Of a DNA stretch of 64,000 bases, positions 52,887-61,564 are shown one piece after another. The notes beneath the pieces were generated by a model. That model did not search any database. It saw only the letters and a list, made by a program, of their open reading frames with translations, and had not been told where the DNA came from. Numbering within the stretch: position 1 is the first letter of the stretch; every line of letters begins with the position of its first letter. Origin of the DNA: Selenomonas sp. AE3005 (GTDB lineage Bacteria > Bacillota > Negativicutes > Selenomonadales > Selenomonadaceae); NCBI RefSeq assembly GCF_000686945.1, contig NZ_JMME01000014.1:1-64000 (forward strand), in the 5' to 3' direction. Position numbers and translations under genes: made by a program.

Positions 52887-52975
52887 TTATATAGGGGCGT
52901 AAGGCAAAAAAGCCAAAAGCATTCAAATTAAACCATAAATGGTAATTTTGAGAAAATATTTAGGAGGTAATGCAA

Positions 52976-53407
52976 ATGTTTGGTATTATTGTTGGTACTC
53001 ACGGAATCTTTGCTGAAGAACTTGTTCGTTCCTGCGAAATGATCTGTGGTGAGCAGAAAAATGTTGCTGCTGTTACGCTGGTTCCTGGTGAAGGCCCGGA
53101 TGATGTGGTGGCTAAGTATGAAGAGGCTATCAAAGGTCTTGACTGCGAAGATGGTGTGCTGTTCTTAAATGACCTGTTCGGTGGCAGCCCCTACAACGCC
53201 GCTTGCCGTCTGGTTATCAGCAATGAAAAATATGGCATTGTTACCGGCGTAAGCCTGCCGATGCTCATCGAGATGTGCAGCGCGCAGCTGGCTGATGATG
53301 GTTCGGATATCAAGGCTCTGATGGAACGTGCAGTGGAAGCTGGCCGCAGCGGCTTGCAGACCTTCCATGCCAGCCAGATTGCTGATGATGACGAGGAGGA
53401 ACTGTAA
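52976..53407 (+). CDS. Mannose-family PTS EIIA component
   Basis: 143-residue cytosolic EIIA that accepts phosphate from HPr on His9 (IVGTHGIFAEEL) and passes it to EIIB. The fold and LNDLFGGSPYNAA motif are typical of EIIA-Man. I chose ATG 52976 because GGAGG ends 8 nt before it; the ATG at 52970 is too close to that site. It is the first gene of a four-gene operon; its stop overlaps the EIIB start by one base. Confidence 0.95.
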   Translation: MFGIIVGTHGIFAEELVRSCEMICGEQKNVAAVTLVPGEGPDDVVAKYEEAIKGLDCEDGVLFLNDLFGGSPYNAACRLVISNEKYGIVTGVSLPMLIEMCSAQLADDGSDIKALMERAVEAGRSGLQTFHASQIADDDEEEL

Positions 53408-53883
53408 TGAATATTGTACTTGCAAGAATTGATGACCGTCTGATTCATGGTCAGGTAGCTACTGTTTGGTCCAAGGTTACGGGCTGCACCCGCATTATCG
53501 TCTGCGATGATGATGTGGCTAAGGATACCATCCGCGCAACGCTTTTAAAGCAGGTTGCTCCGGCTGGCATCAAATCCCATGTTGTTGACCTCGAAAAGGC
53601 AGTACGCGTTTACAACAACCCGAAGTATGAAAACGAAAAATGCCTGCTCCTGTTCACGAACCCGACCAGTGTGCTCTACATGGTTGAACATGGTGTGGAT
53701 ATCAAGAGTGTCAACATCGGCGGCATGAGCTTTAAGGAAGGCAAACATCAGATTACCGGTGCTGTTTCCGTTGATGACCAGGATATCGAATCCTTCAAGA
53801 AACTCAACGAAAAAGGCATTGAACTGGAAATCCGCAAGGTAGATACGGATAAGAAAGTTATGCTGATGGATGTTCTCAAATAA
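53407..53883 (+). CDS. Mannose-family PTS EIIB component
   Basis: 158-residue cytosolic EIIB; phosphorylated on His15 in RIDDRLIHGQVAT, then donates phosphate to the sugar entering through EIIC-EIID. Also seen is the GGMSFKEGKHQIT loop. It overlaps EIIA by one base. Substrate range (mannose, fructose, sorbose, glucosamine or others) cannot be told from sequence alone. Confidence 0.95.
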   Translation: MNIVLARIDDRLIHGQVATVWSKVTGCTRIIVCDDDVAKDTIRATLLKQVAPAGIKSHVVDLEKAVRVYNNPKYENEKCLLLFTNPTSVLYMVEHGVDIKSVNIGGMSFKEGKHQITGAVSVDDQDIESFKKLNEKGIELEIRKVDTDKKVMLMDVLK

Positions 53884-53963
53884 TTGGCCGTATTTTTGTG
53901 GCGGCAGGCTGGGGTGTATGCCGGCCTGCTGTCACAGGATTTAAATAATGGAGGGAATATATA

Positions 53964-54758
53964 ATGGGCACTATGCAAATTTTGCTGATCTTTATTTTCG
54001 CAACGATTGCGGGTATGGGTTCCTGCCTCGATGAAATGCAGACTCACCGTCCCCTGATCGCTTGTACTGTTACCGGACTTATCTTAGGCGATATGACAAC
54101 TGGTATTATCATTGGTGGTACTCTGGAAATGATGGCTCTGGGCTGGATGAACATCGGTGCAGCTATCGCACCGGACGCTGCTCTGGCATCCGTAATTTCC
54201 ACGATTCTCGTTGTTGCCAGCCATCAGGATGTGGCAACTGGTATCGCTATCGCCATGCCGCTGGCAGCTGCTGGTCAGGTTCTGGCTATCATTTGTAAGA
54301 CTGTTTCTGTGGTATTCCAGCACAAAGCTGATGACTATGCTGAAGAAGGCAACCTCTTCGGTATTGACCTCTGTAACTATGGCGCACTGCTGCTGCAGGG
54401 CCTCCGCGTTGGTATCCCCGCTCTGCTCGTTGCTATGACGGTTGGTACGGGTGCTGTTGAGGACATGCTCAATGCTATTCCTCCCGTTATCTCCGGTGGT
54501 TTGCAGGTAGCTGGTGGTTTCATCGTAGTAGTTGGTTATGCAATGGTTATCAACATGATGGGTGCACAGTACCTCATGCCGTTCTTCTTCCTCGGTTTCG
54601 TTGTCGCTGCTTTCACGAACTTCAACCTGGTTGCTCTGGGCGTTATCGGCCTCGTTTGCGCTGTGGTTTATGTACAGCTCAATCCTAAGTACCAGGAAGT
54701 TGCTGCTGCTCCGGCTGCTGCTGCCAGCTCCAGCGATCTTGATGACGAACTCGACTAA
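53964..54758 (+). CDS. Mannose-family PTS EIIC component
   Basis: 264-residue membrane permease with about eight hydrophobic segments. DEMQTHRPLIACTVTGLILGD and GIIIGGTLEMMALGWMNIGAA are hallmarks of the EIIC of this family. It lies 80 bp after EIIB and 26 bp before EIID. Codon use is notably biased to GCT/GGT, as expected of a highly expressed operon. Confidence 0.95.
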   Translation: MGTMQILLIFIFATIAGMGSCLDEMQTHRPLIACTVTGLILGDMTTGIIIGGTLEMMALGWMNIGAAIAPDAALASVISTILVVASHQDVATGIAIAMPLAAAGQVLAIICKTVSVVFQHKADDYAEEGNLFGIDLCNYGALLLQGLRVGIPALLVAMTVGTGAVEDMLNAIPPVISGGLQVAGGFIVVVGYAMVINMMGAQYLMPFFFLGFVVAAFTNFNLVALGVIGLVCAVVYVQLNPKYQEVAAAPAAAASSSDLDDELD

Positions 54759-54784
54759 TTGTTGGTTATGAGGAGGATTATATA

Positions 54785-55606
54785 ATGGAAAAGAAGATTA
54801 CTTCTAGCGACTTTTTCTGGACTTTCGTCCGTTCTAATTTCCTGCAGGCATCCTGGAACATGGAACGTATGCAGGGCCTCGGCTACTGCTTTGGTATGGT
54901 GCCTATTCTGCGCCGTCTGTATGAAGGTGAAGAACTCAAGCAGGCTATCAAACGTCACCTGGAATTCTATAACACTCAGCCGTTCGTAACTGCACCGATT
55001 ATCGGTATTACGGCTGCTCTTGAGGAAAAGAAAGCCAACGGTGCTGACATTCCTGATGGTGTTATCAACGGTATCAAAGTTGGTATGATGGGCCCTCTGG
55101 CCGGTGTCGGTGACCCGATTTTCTGGGGTACGCTCCGCCCGATTACCGCTGCTCTCGGTGCCTCCTTCGCTCTGACCGGCAGCATCATCGGTCCTATCCT
55201 GTTCTTCGTACTCTTCAACCTCATCCGTCTCGGCGTTCGTTGGTACGGTATTAAGTACGGCTACGCTAAAGGTACTGATGTTGTACAGGACGTGGCAGGC
55301 AACAAGCTGCAGAAGATTACTGAAGGTGCTTCCATCCTCGGCCTGTTCGTTATGGGTGCTCTCGTAAACAAATGGACTTCCGTTAACATTCCGGTAGTTG
55401 TATCTGAGATTACCAATGCTAAGGGTGAACATGTGGTAACTACGGTTCAGGGTATCCTCGACCAGCTCATGCCGGGTCTCGTTCCCCTGCTCATGACCTT
55501 CGCCTGCATGGCTCTCCTGCGCCGCAAGGTTAACGCCATCTGGATTATCTTTGGTCTCTTTGCTCTCGGTATCGTTTGCTATGCCCTGGGCATCATGAAG
55601 GTGTAA
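54785..55606 (+). CDS. Mannose-family PTS EIID component
   Basis: 273-residue membrane partner of EIIC. It opens with the family pattern RSNFLQASWNMERMQGLGYCFGMVPIL and has FYNTQPFVTAPIIGI and GPLAGVGDPIFWGT. About four hydrophobic segments lie in the C-terminal half. AGGAGG precedes the ATG. A strong terminator follows, so pfkA is transcribed separately. Confidence 0.95.
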   Translation: MEKKITSSDFFWTFVRSNFLQASWNMERMQGLGYCFGMVPILRRLYEGEELKQAIKRHLEFYNTQPFVTAPIIGITAALEEKKANGADIPDGVINGIKVGMMGPLAGVGDPIFWGTLRPITAALGASFALTGSIIGPILFFVLFNLIRLGVRWYGIKYGYAKGTDVVQDVAGNKLQKITEGASILGLFVMGALVNKWTSVNIPVVVSEITNAKGEHVVTTVQGILDQLMPGLVPLLMTFACMALLRRKVNAIWIIFGLFALGIVCYALGIMKV

Positions 55607-55621
55607 GATATTTCTTTAATG

Positions 55622-55648
55622 AAGCCTTCCCCCATTGGGGGAAGGCTT
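55622..55648 (+). terminator. Intrinsic terminator of the PTS operon
   Basis: A 12-bp stem AAGCCTTCCCCC (55622-55633)/GGGGGAAGGCTT (55637-55648) with an ATT loop; T-rich sequence follows. Confidence 0.95.
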
Positions 55649-55695
55649 TAATATTTTCCTTTTTTATATTTACCGAACAAATTGCGCGTAAATAC

Positions 55696-55724
55696 TTTAC
55701 ATTTCCAGGTTACTTGCGTAAAAT
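55696..55724 (+). promoter_or_regulatory. pfkA promoter
   Basis: -35 TTTACA (55696-55701), 17-bp spacer, -10 TAAAAT (55719-55724). Confidence 0.55.
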
Positions 55725-55789
55725 AATAGGTAGATATGCTATGAATTGATAGTGTTATTTATGGATTTCTATATAGGAGAGATGTTTGC

Positions 55790-56755
55790 ATGATTAAAAA
55801 AGCAATTGCCGTAATGACCTCTGGCGGCGACAGCCCTGGAATGAATGCGGCTGCTCGTGCAGTGGTTCGCACTGCCCTGCATGAGGGTGTTAAAGTCTAT
55901 GGTATCTACGATGGCTATGCCGGCATGATTGACGACAATATCGAAGAGCTCACCAGCCGCAGCGTGTCTGATATGATTCAGCGCGGAGGTACCTTCCTGG
56001 GCACGGCCCGCAGCATGGAGTTTAAAACTCCTGAAGGCCGTAAGAAAGGTTTCGACAATCTGATTAAGCGTGGCATTGAAGGTCTGGTTATCATCGGCGG
56101 TGACGGCTCCCTGACGGGTGGTTCCCTTCTCTCCAAAGAAACTGGTATGCCCATTGTCGGCCTGCCTGGTACCATTGATAACGATGTTTGGGGCATGGAC
56201 TACACCATTGGCTGTGATACGGCAGCCAACACTATCGTCGATGCCATCAATAAGCTCCGTGATACGGCGTCTGCACATCGCCGCATTATGCTGGTAGAGG
56301 TTATGGGACGTAATTCCGGCTGGCTGGCTATGATGGCCGGTATTGCTGGTGGTGCTGAGTATGTACTGGTACCGGAAGTTAAATATGACCTTGATGAAAT
56401 GTGCCATGAACTGAAGGCTATGTACGATGCCGGCAAACGCTACAGCATTATCGTGGTAGCTGAAGGTGCTGGTTCCGCTGTGGGCCTGGGCAAAGTCGTT
56501 GAGGACAAGACAGGCATTGATACCCGTGTGTCCGTACTGGGCCACATTCAGCGCGGTGGTTCCCCGACGATTGAGGACCGTATCAAGGCCTCCATGTTGG
56601 GTGAAAAGGCAGCCCTGGCCATCATTTCCGGCGCTACTAACGTAGTATTCGGCTTCAATGAAGGCAAGGTTGTGGGCGTAAATCTCTTTGACGCTGTAAA
56701 CAATAAGAAAACCCTTAACCCGGAACTCGTGCGTCTGGCCCGCGTTCTGGCATAA
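55790..56755 (+). CDS. pfkA: ATP-dependent 6-phosphofructokinase
   Basis: 321-residue glycolytic kinase making fructose-1,6-bisphosphate. Motifs in order: TSGGDSPGMNAAAR, GGDGSLTGG, PGTIDNDVWGMDYTIG (catalytic Asp region), VEVMGRNSGWLA and HIQRGGSPT. The Gly at the GGDGS motif marks the ATP-type enzyme and not the PPi-type. GGAGAG precedes the ATG. It follows the PTS operon that delivers hexose phosphates to glycolysis, with its own promoter and terminator. Confidence 0.97.
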   Translation: MIKKAIAVMTSGGDSPGMNAAARAVVRTALHEGVKVYGIYDGYAGMIDDNIEELTSRSVSDMIQRGGTFLGTARSMEFKTPEGRKKGFDNLIKRGIEGLVIIGGDGSLTGGSLLSKETGMPIVGLPGTIDNDVWGMDYTIGCDTAANTIVDAINKLRDTASAHRRIMLVEVMGRNSGWLAMMAGIAGGAEYVLVPEVKYDLDEMCHELKAMYDAGKRYSIIVVAEGAGSAVGLGKVVEDKTGIDTRVSVLGHIQRGGSPTIEDRIKASMLGEKAALAIISGATNVVFGFNEGKVVGVNLFDAVNNKKTLNPELVRLARVLA

Positions 56756-56774
56756 CTCGACAATAGTCTTAAAT

Positions 56775-56806
56775 AAAGCTCTATCGGTAATCCGGTGGAG
56801 CTTTTT
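56775..56806 (+). terminator. Intrinsic terminator after pfkA
   Basis: A 13-bp stem (56775-56787/56792-56804, AAAGCTC...GAGCTTT) with two G-U pairs and a TAAT loop, followed by T. Confidence 0.85.
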
Positions 56807-56829
56807 GCAAAATGAGGTGAGCGATAGAC

Positions 56830-58569
56830 ATGCAGACAAGGAGATTCCCGGAATACCTGTTGGCTGGTTTGGTGTTTATCAGCTCCCTTTTTTTGTCGCT
56901 GCTGTTTATTCACCCGGCCAAAGGCATGGCGGCTGAACTGGCCGGCAGATGGTACTGGCAGAGCGATGTTGCGGCAGCGGCGCAAGGGGAGTGGCAGCTG
57001 CTGGATTTTCCGCAGACACCGCCGGTGGCGGATGGTGTGAATACCGTATGGTTAAAGACCAGCCTGCCGGATATATTGCCCCATGATGCCTCGCTGCTCA
57101 TGCAGACCAAGGACCAGGCTTTTGAAGTCTGGGTGGATGAGGTGTGTGTTTATAAGTATGGGGATTTTAAGCCGAGCTTTCTGTCATACGGGCAGCGCTG
57201 GCATATTGTGTCGCTGCCGCAGGATGCCGGGGGCAAGGTTTTACGAATACATGCTTATTCCACCACAGCCCACAGCCTGGGTTATTTTGGTAAAATCTGG
57301 CTGGACAGCGATGTCGACCAGGTCCTGCGCATATTCCGCCAGGACGTGCCCTATGTAATGAACATTCCCCTGGCCGGGTTCATGATTATAATGATGATTA
57401 TTTATGCCAGCAGTCCGGCGGCGCCGCGGCGCTTGTATAAATCCTTCATCGCCTTTATGTCAGTGTTCTTCACATGGATGGTCTGTGCCACCAATTCCAA
57501 GCAGTATGTGCTGGATGCTCCGCAGTTCTGGCGGTTTTTGATGATACTGTCAGAGTATCTGCTGCCGCTGTTGGCTAATCTGGTTATCTTTCAGGTGGTG
57601 GACCGCCGTTACAAGATTATACTGCGTTACACGGTCTTTATCTATGCCCTCCTGCTGCTGGCTGCAGTGGTAACGGAAGTCTTGGGCTTTAACGGTATGA
57701 GCCGCGGCCTGGCTGTTTTTTACCTGTTGCTGCCTGTTATGGAGATTACAGCGTTTTATGCTATTATACGTTCGACCTGGCGCGGTAATCTATACGCCCG
57801 GGCGGTTATGGTACCGTTGATTTTTATGGCCGGGGCCGGGACGATTGACGGTATGTCCATGTATCGTCACTGGTATATCATGGACGGGTATCTGCTGCCT
57901 TATACCACCTTATCCCTGTGTGTGTTCTTCGTTTATATCGTCAGCAATCAGATAATGCGTGAGCGCATGCTGATGAGGCGGACGGTGGGCTTGCAGCATG
58001 AGGTGGACCAGGCAATTGAGAAGGCCACGGTGGATAATCTTACCCAATGTTATAACCGCACCAAGCTGGAGGAAGTCCTCACGCAGGAAATAGTGCATCA
58101 TCAAAGTCAGGAAGAGCCTTTCTCGATGATTATGCTGGATATTGATTTCTTTAAAAAGGTCAATGATACTTATGGCCACGAAGTGGGCGATAAGGTGCTG
58201 GCCAGCTTTGCGGAAACTGTTCGGCAAAATGTTAAGCGCAATGATTTATTTGTCCGCTGGGGCGGGGAGGAATTTATCCTTTTATGTCGTAATTGTAATG
58301 GTGAAGAATGTATGCAGATTGCTGAACGCCTGCGTATGAAGGTGGCGGAAAGCCGGCCGCATGACCAGTTGAAAATCACCTGCAGTCTGGGGGTGGCCTC
58401 CTGGCATGGCGCGGAAGATTCAGCGATGAAATTGTTAAAACGGGTGGACGATGCCCTGTATATGGCAAAACGCACAGGGCGCAATCGTGTGTGCCGGGAG
58501 CCTAAAACCAATATGCACTGGTTTGAGAACATTTATTCTGATGATGTTGGTAATGAAGACAAGGATTAA
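56830..58569 (+). CDS. Membrane diguanylate cyclase 1 (extracytoplasmic sensor, 7TM-like, GGEEF)
   Basis: 579 residues. N-terminal membrane/signal segment (about 10-30), an extracytoplasmic domain of about 150 residues (VWLKTSLPD; FEVWVDEVCVYKYGDF), 7TMR-DISM-like, then about seven membrane segments (about 180-380) and a GGDEF domain (about 405-565) with LDIDFFKKVNDTYGH and RWGGEEF. The I-site position reads KRND in place of RxxD, so product inhibition may be absent. TGAGGTGA precedes the ATG. First of three related genes in a row. Confidence 0.9.
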   Translation: MQTRRFPEYLLAGLVFISSLFLSLLFIHPAKGMAAELAGRWYWQSDVAAAAQGEWQLLDFPQTPPVADGVNTVWLKTSLPDILPHDASLLMQTKDQAFEVWVDEVCVYKYGDFKPSFLSYGQRWHIVSLPQDAGGKVLRIHAYSTTAHSLGYFGKIWLDSDVDQVLRIFRQDVPYVMNIPLAGFMIIMMIIYASSPAAPRRLYKSFIAFMSVFFTWMVCATNSKQYVLDAPQFWRFLMILSEYLLPLLANLVIFQVVDRRYKIILRYTVFIYALLLLAAVVTEVLGFNGMSRGLAVFYLLLPVMEITAFYAIIRSTWRGNLYARAVMVPLIFMAGAGTIDGMSMYRHWYIMDGYLLPYTTLSLCVFFVYIVSNQIMRERMLMRRTVGLQHEVDQAIEKATVDNLTQCYNRTKLEEVLTQEIVHHQSQEEPFSMIMLDIDFFKKVNDTYGHEVGDKVLASFAETVRQNVKRNDLFVRWGGEEFILLCRNCNGEECMQIAERLRMKVAESRPHDQLKITCSLGVASWHGAEDSAMKLLKRVDDALYMAKRTGRNRVCREPKTNMHWFENIYSDDVGNEDKD

Positions 58570-58643
58570 GGTTCTGGCTGTGCAGCTGTTTATTGTGTAA
58601 TATAGCCAAGGGATGGCGGGACAGGTGTAGGAGGCGTGAACAA

Positions 58644-60281
58644 ATGAAACGGATAGTACTATTTGTTCTAAGTCTTTTTCTCCTGTCTTTTTTTGTACCC
58701 GTTTTGCCGCCAGTCTGTCAGGCGGCGGTGCTCGATGGTGAATGGCAGTACCGGCTGCGTCCGGACGCTGGCGAATGGGTGAATTACATTGAGAATACAC
58801 CGGTACCTGTGCAGGGCGATGTGCATGAGGTCTGGCTGCGTATCCCGATAAAGGCGGAAACGCCTCAGGCCGATACGCTGCTGTTTACGACCAAAGGTCA
58901 GGCGGTACAGATTTTCCTGGGGGACAGGGAGATTTACCGTGATGGCGAATTTGCGCCGCAACAGCCCTGGGGGCATGGCCGCAAGTGGCATTTGGTCACT
59001 TTGCCGGCCTTTGCACAGGATACTTATCTGACTATGCATATATACGCTGACAGTCCGCGTCAGCTGGGAATTTTTGGACGTTTAACTCTGGACAGCCTGG
59101 ACGACCAGGCCCGGCGGATTTTTCTGACGGACCTGTTGTATATCATTACCCTGCCAGTAGCGGTACTGCTGGGGCTGATATTCCTTATGTATGTAATGAA
59201 CAGCCAGCGGCACAAACGGCTTAATAGACATGTCCTGACCCTGCTGGTTCTGATGGCTGTGTGGACGGTCAGCCTGACAAATGTCAAACAGATGGTCTGG
59301 AATTATCCGGTGTTTTGGGACTTTGTGTCCGGTTATGTCTGTTATCTGCTGCCCATGGTGGCCAATGCTGTGGTCTTGGAGATGGTATCCCGTGCTTACC
59401 GCAAGATAATCTTGCGGACCATTCAGGTTTATGGCTGTATAGCTATACTGGCACTGGTAACGGAGGCCTTTGGTTACGAGGGCTTTATCGGCTGCCGGCA
59501 GCTGCTGTATGCGGCCCTGCTGCTGCTGCAGACAATCGTGGGCTGGGTGATGTGGCAGGCGGCGCAGAAGGGTAATGTCTACTTGAAATACATCATGATT
59601 CCCATGGTGGTTATGGGTGTTTTGGGCATTGCCGACGGTATTTTATTCTACCGGCATTTTTGGAATTGGCATGTCTACTTACTGCCCCTGAGCATTTATA
59701 CCTTCGTTGTCTTTATTGTCTGTATGGTAAGGGATCAGGTTATGTACGAGCGGAGCCTGGCAGCACAGGCTGATGGCCTGCAGGAGGAAATAGCTGTGGC
59801 CCTGCAACGGGCAGAGCGGGACGAACTGACTGGCTGCCGCAACCGCGGTGCCTTTGAAGGTTTCATTCAGCATGAGATTGCCGCTGGCCGGCCTTTTGCC
59901 CTGATTATGCTGGATATTGATTTCTTTAAGAAGATAAATGATACTTATGGGCATGACTGTGGCGACGCAGTGCTGGTAAAATTCTGCCGGACAATTGAGA
60001 CTGTCCTGCCACAGGAATGTGAGTTCTTCCGCTGGGGCGGCGAGGAATTTGTTGTTTATTGCCCTGACGGCTGCAAGGAAGAGGCGGCCGCACTGGCTGG
60101 TAAAATCTGCCACCGTGTGGCGGCTGCGGAACTACTGGCCGGAAAAACGATAACCGTCAGTGCCGGGGTGGCGCAGTGGCATGGACATGCAGATACCCAG
60201 GCCGGGATTTTCCGGCGCATGGATGATGCCTTGTACAGTGCTAAATGCGGCGGCCGCAATCAGGTGGTTACGGAATCGTGA
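58644..60281 (+). CDS. Membrane diguanylate cyclase 2 (same architecture)
   Basis: 545 residues, homologous along its whole length to the preceding gene: signal segment, extracytoplasmic domain (VWLRIPIKAE; VQIFLGDREIYRDGEF), 7TM-like region and GGDEF domain with LDIDFFKKINDTYGH and RWGGEEF. The I-site position reads QECE and carries no RxxD. I chose ATG 58644 because AGGAGGCG precedes it and the signal segment then starts at residue 1. A 21-bp gap leads to the third cyclase. Confidence 0.9.
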   Translation: MKRIVLFVLSLFLLSFFVPVLPPVCQAAVLDGEWQYRLRPDAGEWVNYIENTPVPVQGDVHEVWLRIPIKAETPQADTLLFTTKGQAVQIFLGDREIYRDGEFAPQQPWGHGRKWHLVTLPAFAQDTYLTMHIYADSPRQLGIFGRLTLDSLDDQARRIFLTDLLYIITLPVAVLLGLIFLMYVMNSQRHKRLNRHVLTLLVLMAVWTVSLTNVKQMVWNYPVFWDFVSGYVCYLLPMVANAVVLEMVSRAYRKIILRTIQVYGCIAILALVTEAFGYEGFIGCRQLLYAALLLLQTIVGWVMWQAAQKGNVYLKYIMIPMVVMGVLGIADGILFYRHFWNWHVYLLPLSIYTFVVFIVCMVRDQVMYERSLAAQADGLQEEIAVALQRAERDELTGCRNRGAFEGFIQHEIAAGRPFALIMLDIDFFKKINDTYGHDCGDAVLVKFCRTIETVLPQECEFFRWGGEEFVVYCPDGCKEEAAALAGKICHRVAAAELLAGKTITVSAGVAQWHGHADTQAGIFRRMDDALYSAKCGGRNQVVTES

Positions 60282-60302
60282 GGAAACAGAGGGGTAAGGG
60301 AT

Positions 60303-61517
60303 ATGTTGCAAACTGGCAAGGAAGTGGCGGAAATAGCCGGCCTCTTTTACTCGGACATACCGGTGGTTTTGGCCCTGCCCGTAGGTGTGGCCATCATTAT
60401 CATCATGTTCATATATTATTATTTCAATCCGCAGGGCTGGAAAAAGTTGTACGCCTATATTGTCTTATTTATGGCGGTGTTTACCGTCTGGCTGCTGATG
60501 TCCTCCAATGTGCTGGAAATGCTATGGGGCTGGCAGGACATAAATTACTATGGCCTGCGTCTGATGGCCTATTTTCTGCCCATTACAGCGAATCTGGTCA
60601 TCTATGAACTGCTTAAGGGGCGGAGTTATGCGCACATGGGCTGGGTTCTGGCTGCTTACAGTCTGCTCGGAACGCTGGCCATAGGCGGTCAGCTCAGGGG
60701 CTATGAAACCTTGGACGGCTGTATGAGCTACTATTATCCGTTGCTCGGCATCGGTGAACCTCTGGCTATTTACTGGTGTATAAAGGCGGCCAGGGAAGGT
60801 GATATTCTTTGTAAGGCCGTTGCCCCGTCGGCTATAGCGTTTACATTGCTGGGGCTTTTTGATGGCTTTTCGGATTATTTTGCGATGCATGGCTGGCGCG
60901 TTTTTATGACGCCATTGGCGGTATATGCGTTCCTGCATTTTGTCATAATCATTTTGCGTGAACAGATTCGTTACGAGCAAAAACTGCAGGAACGTATTAT
61001 CGGACTGGAGTATGAGGCCATACAGGCGCAGGCTAAGCTGGAGATTGACCCGCTTACGGGCAGTTACAGCCGTAAAAAATTAAAAAGCCTGCTCCTGCAG
61101 GTTATGAAGAATTGCCGGCAGCAGAATGAAGATTTTGCCATGTTGTTGCTCGATATTGATTTCTTCAAGAAGATAAATGACAGCTACGGTCATGAGGCAG
61201 GGGACGCGGTGCTGCGGGCTTTTGCCATGGCGGTCAGGCAGCAGCTGCGCAAGAATCAGTACTGTGTGCGCTGGGGCGGCGAAGAATTTATTGTCCTGTC
61301 GCCAAATTGTGGGGGAGATAGTATCAGGCAGCTGGCGGAAAATATTCGTCAGCATGTCGAGGCGACCATGCTGGCTGGCCACAAAATAACCTGCAGCATT
61401 GGCATAGCTTTTTGGCAAGGCGAAAAAGACACGGCCGACCAGCTGTTCAAGCGGGTAGACCGTGCCTTGTATAAAGCCAAGAATCAGGGACGCAATTGCG
61501 TGTGTATGGCGGAATAG
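60303..61517 (+). CDS. Membrane diguanylate cyclase 3 (sensor domain lost)
   Basis: 404 residues. It aligns with the 7TM-like and GGDEF parts of the two upstream genes but starts right where their membrane region begins (DIPVVLALPVG against DVPYVMNIPLAG), so the signal peptide and extracytoplasmic sensor are missing. The GGDEF domain keeps LDIDFFKKINDSYGH and RWGGEEF; the I-site position reads RKNQ. It may depend on its siblings for sensing, for example by hetero-oligomers (inference). Confidence 0.88.
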   Translation: MLQTGKEVAEIAGLFYSDIPVVLALPVGVAIIIIMFIYYYFNPQGWKKLYAYIVLFMAVFTVWLLMSSNVLEMLWGWQDINYYGLRLMAYFLPITANLVIYELLKGRSYAHMGWVLAAYSLLGTLAIGGQLRGYETLDGCMSYYYPLLGIGEPLAIYWCIKAAREGDILCKAVAPSAIAFTLLGLFDGFSDYFAMHGWRVFMTPLAVYAFLHFVIIILREQIRYEQKLQERIIGLEYEAIQAQAKLEIDPLTGSYSRKKLKSLLLQVMKNCRQQNEDFAMLLLDIDFFKKINDSYGHEAGDAVLRAFAMAVRQQLRKNQYCVRWGGEEFIVLSPNCGGDSIRQLAENIRQHVEATMLAGHKITCSIGIAFWQGEKDTADQLFKRVDRALYKAKNQGRNCVCMAE

Positions 61518-61531
61518 TATAAGATTGTTGA

Positions 61532-61564
61532 ACCCGGGCTTACAGCAGTGAGCCTGGGTATTTT
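61532..61564. terminator. Terminator between convergent cyclase 3 and LysA-like genes
   Basis: An 11-bp stem ACCCGGGCTTA (61532-61542)/TGAGCCTGGGT (61549-61559) with two G-U pairs, then ATTTT on the + strand. The LysA stop codon lies in the loop-proximal stem. Confidence 0.8.

Noticed and set aside
55769-56839. 356-codon reading frame antisense to pfkA
   Set aside because: The opposite strand encodes a full, motif-complete PfkA; the antisense frame has no recognisable domain and arises from codon bias.
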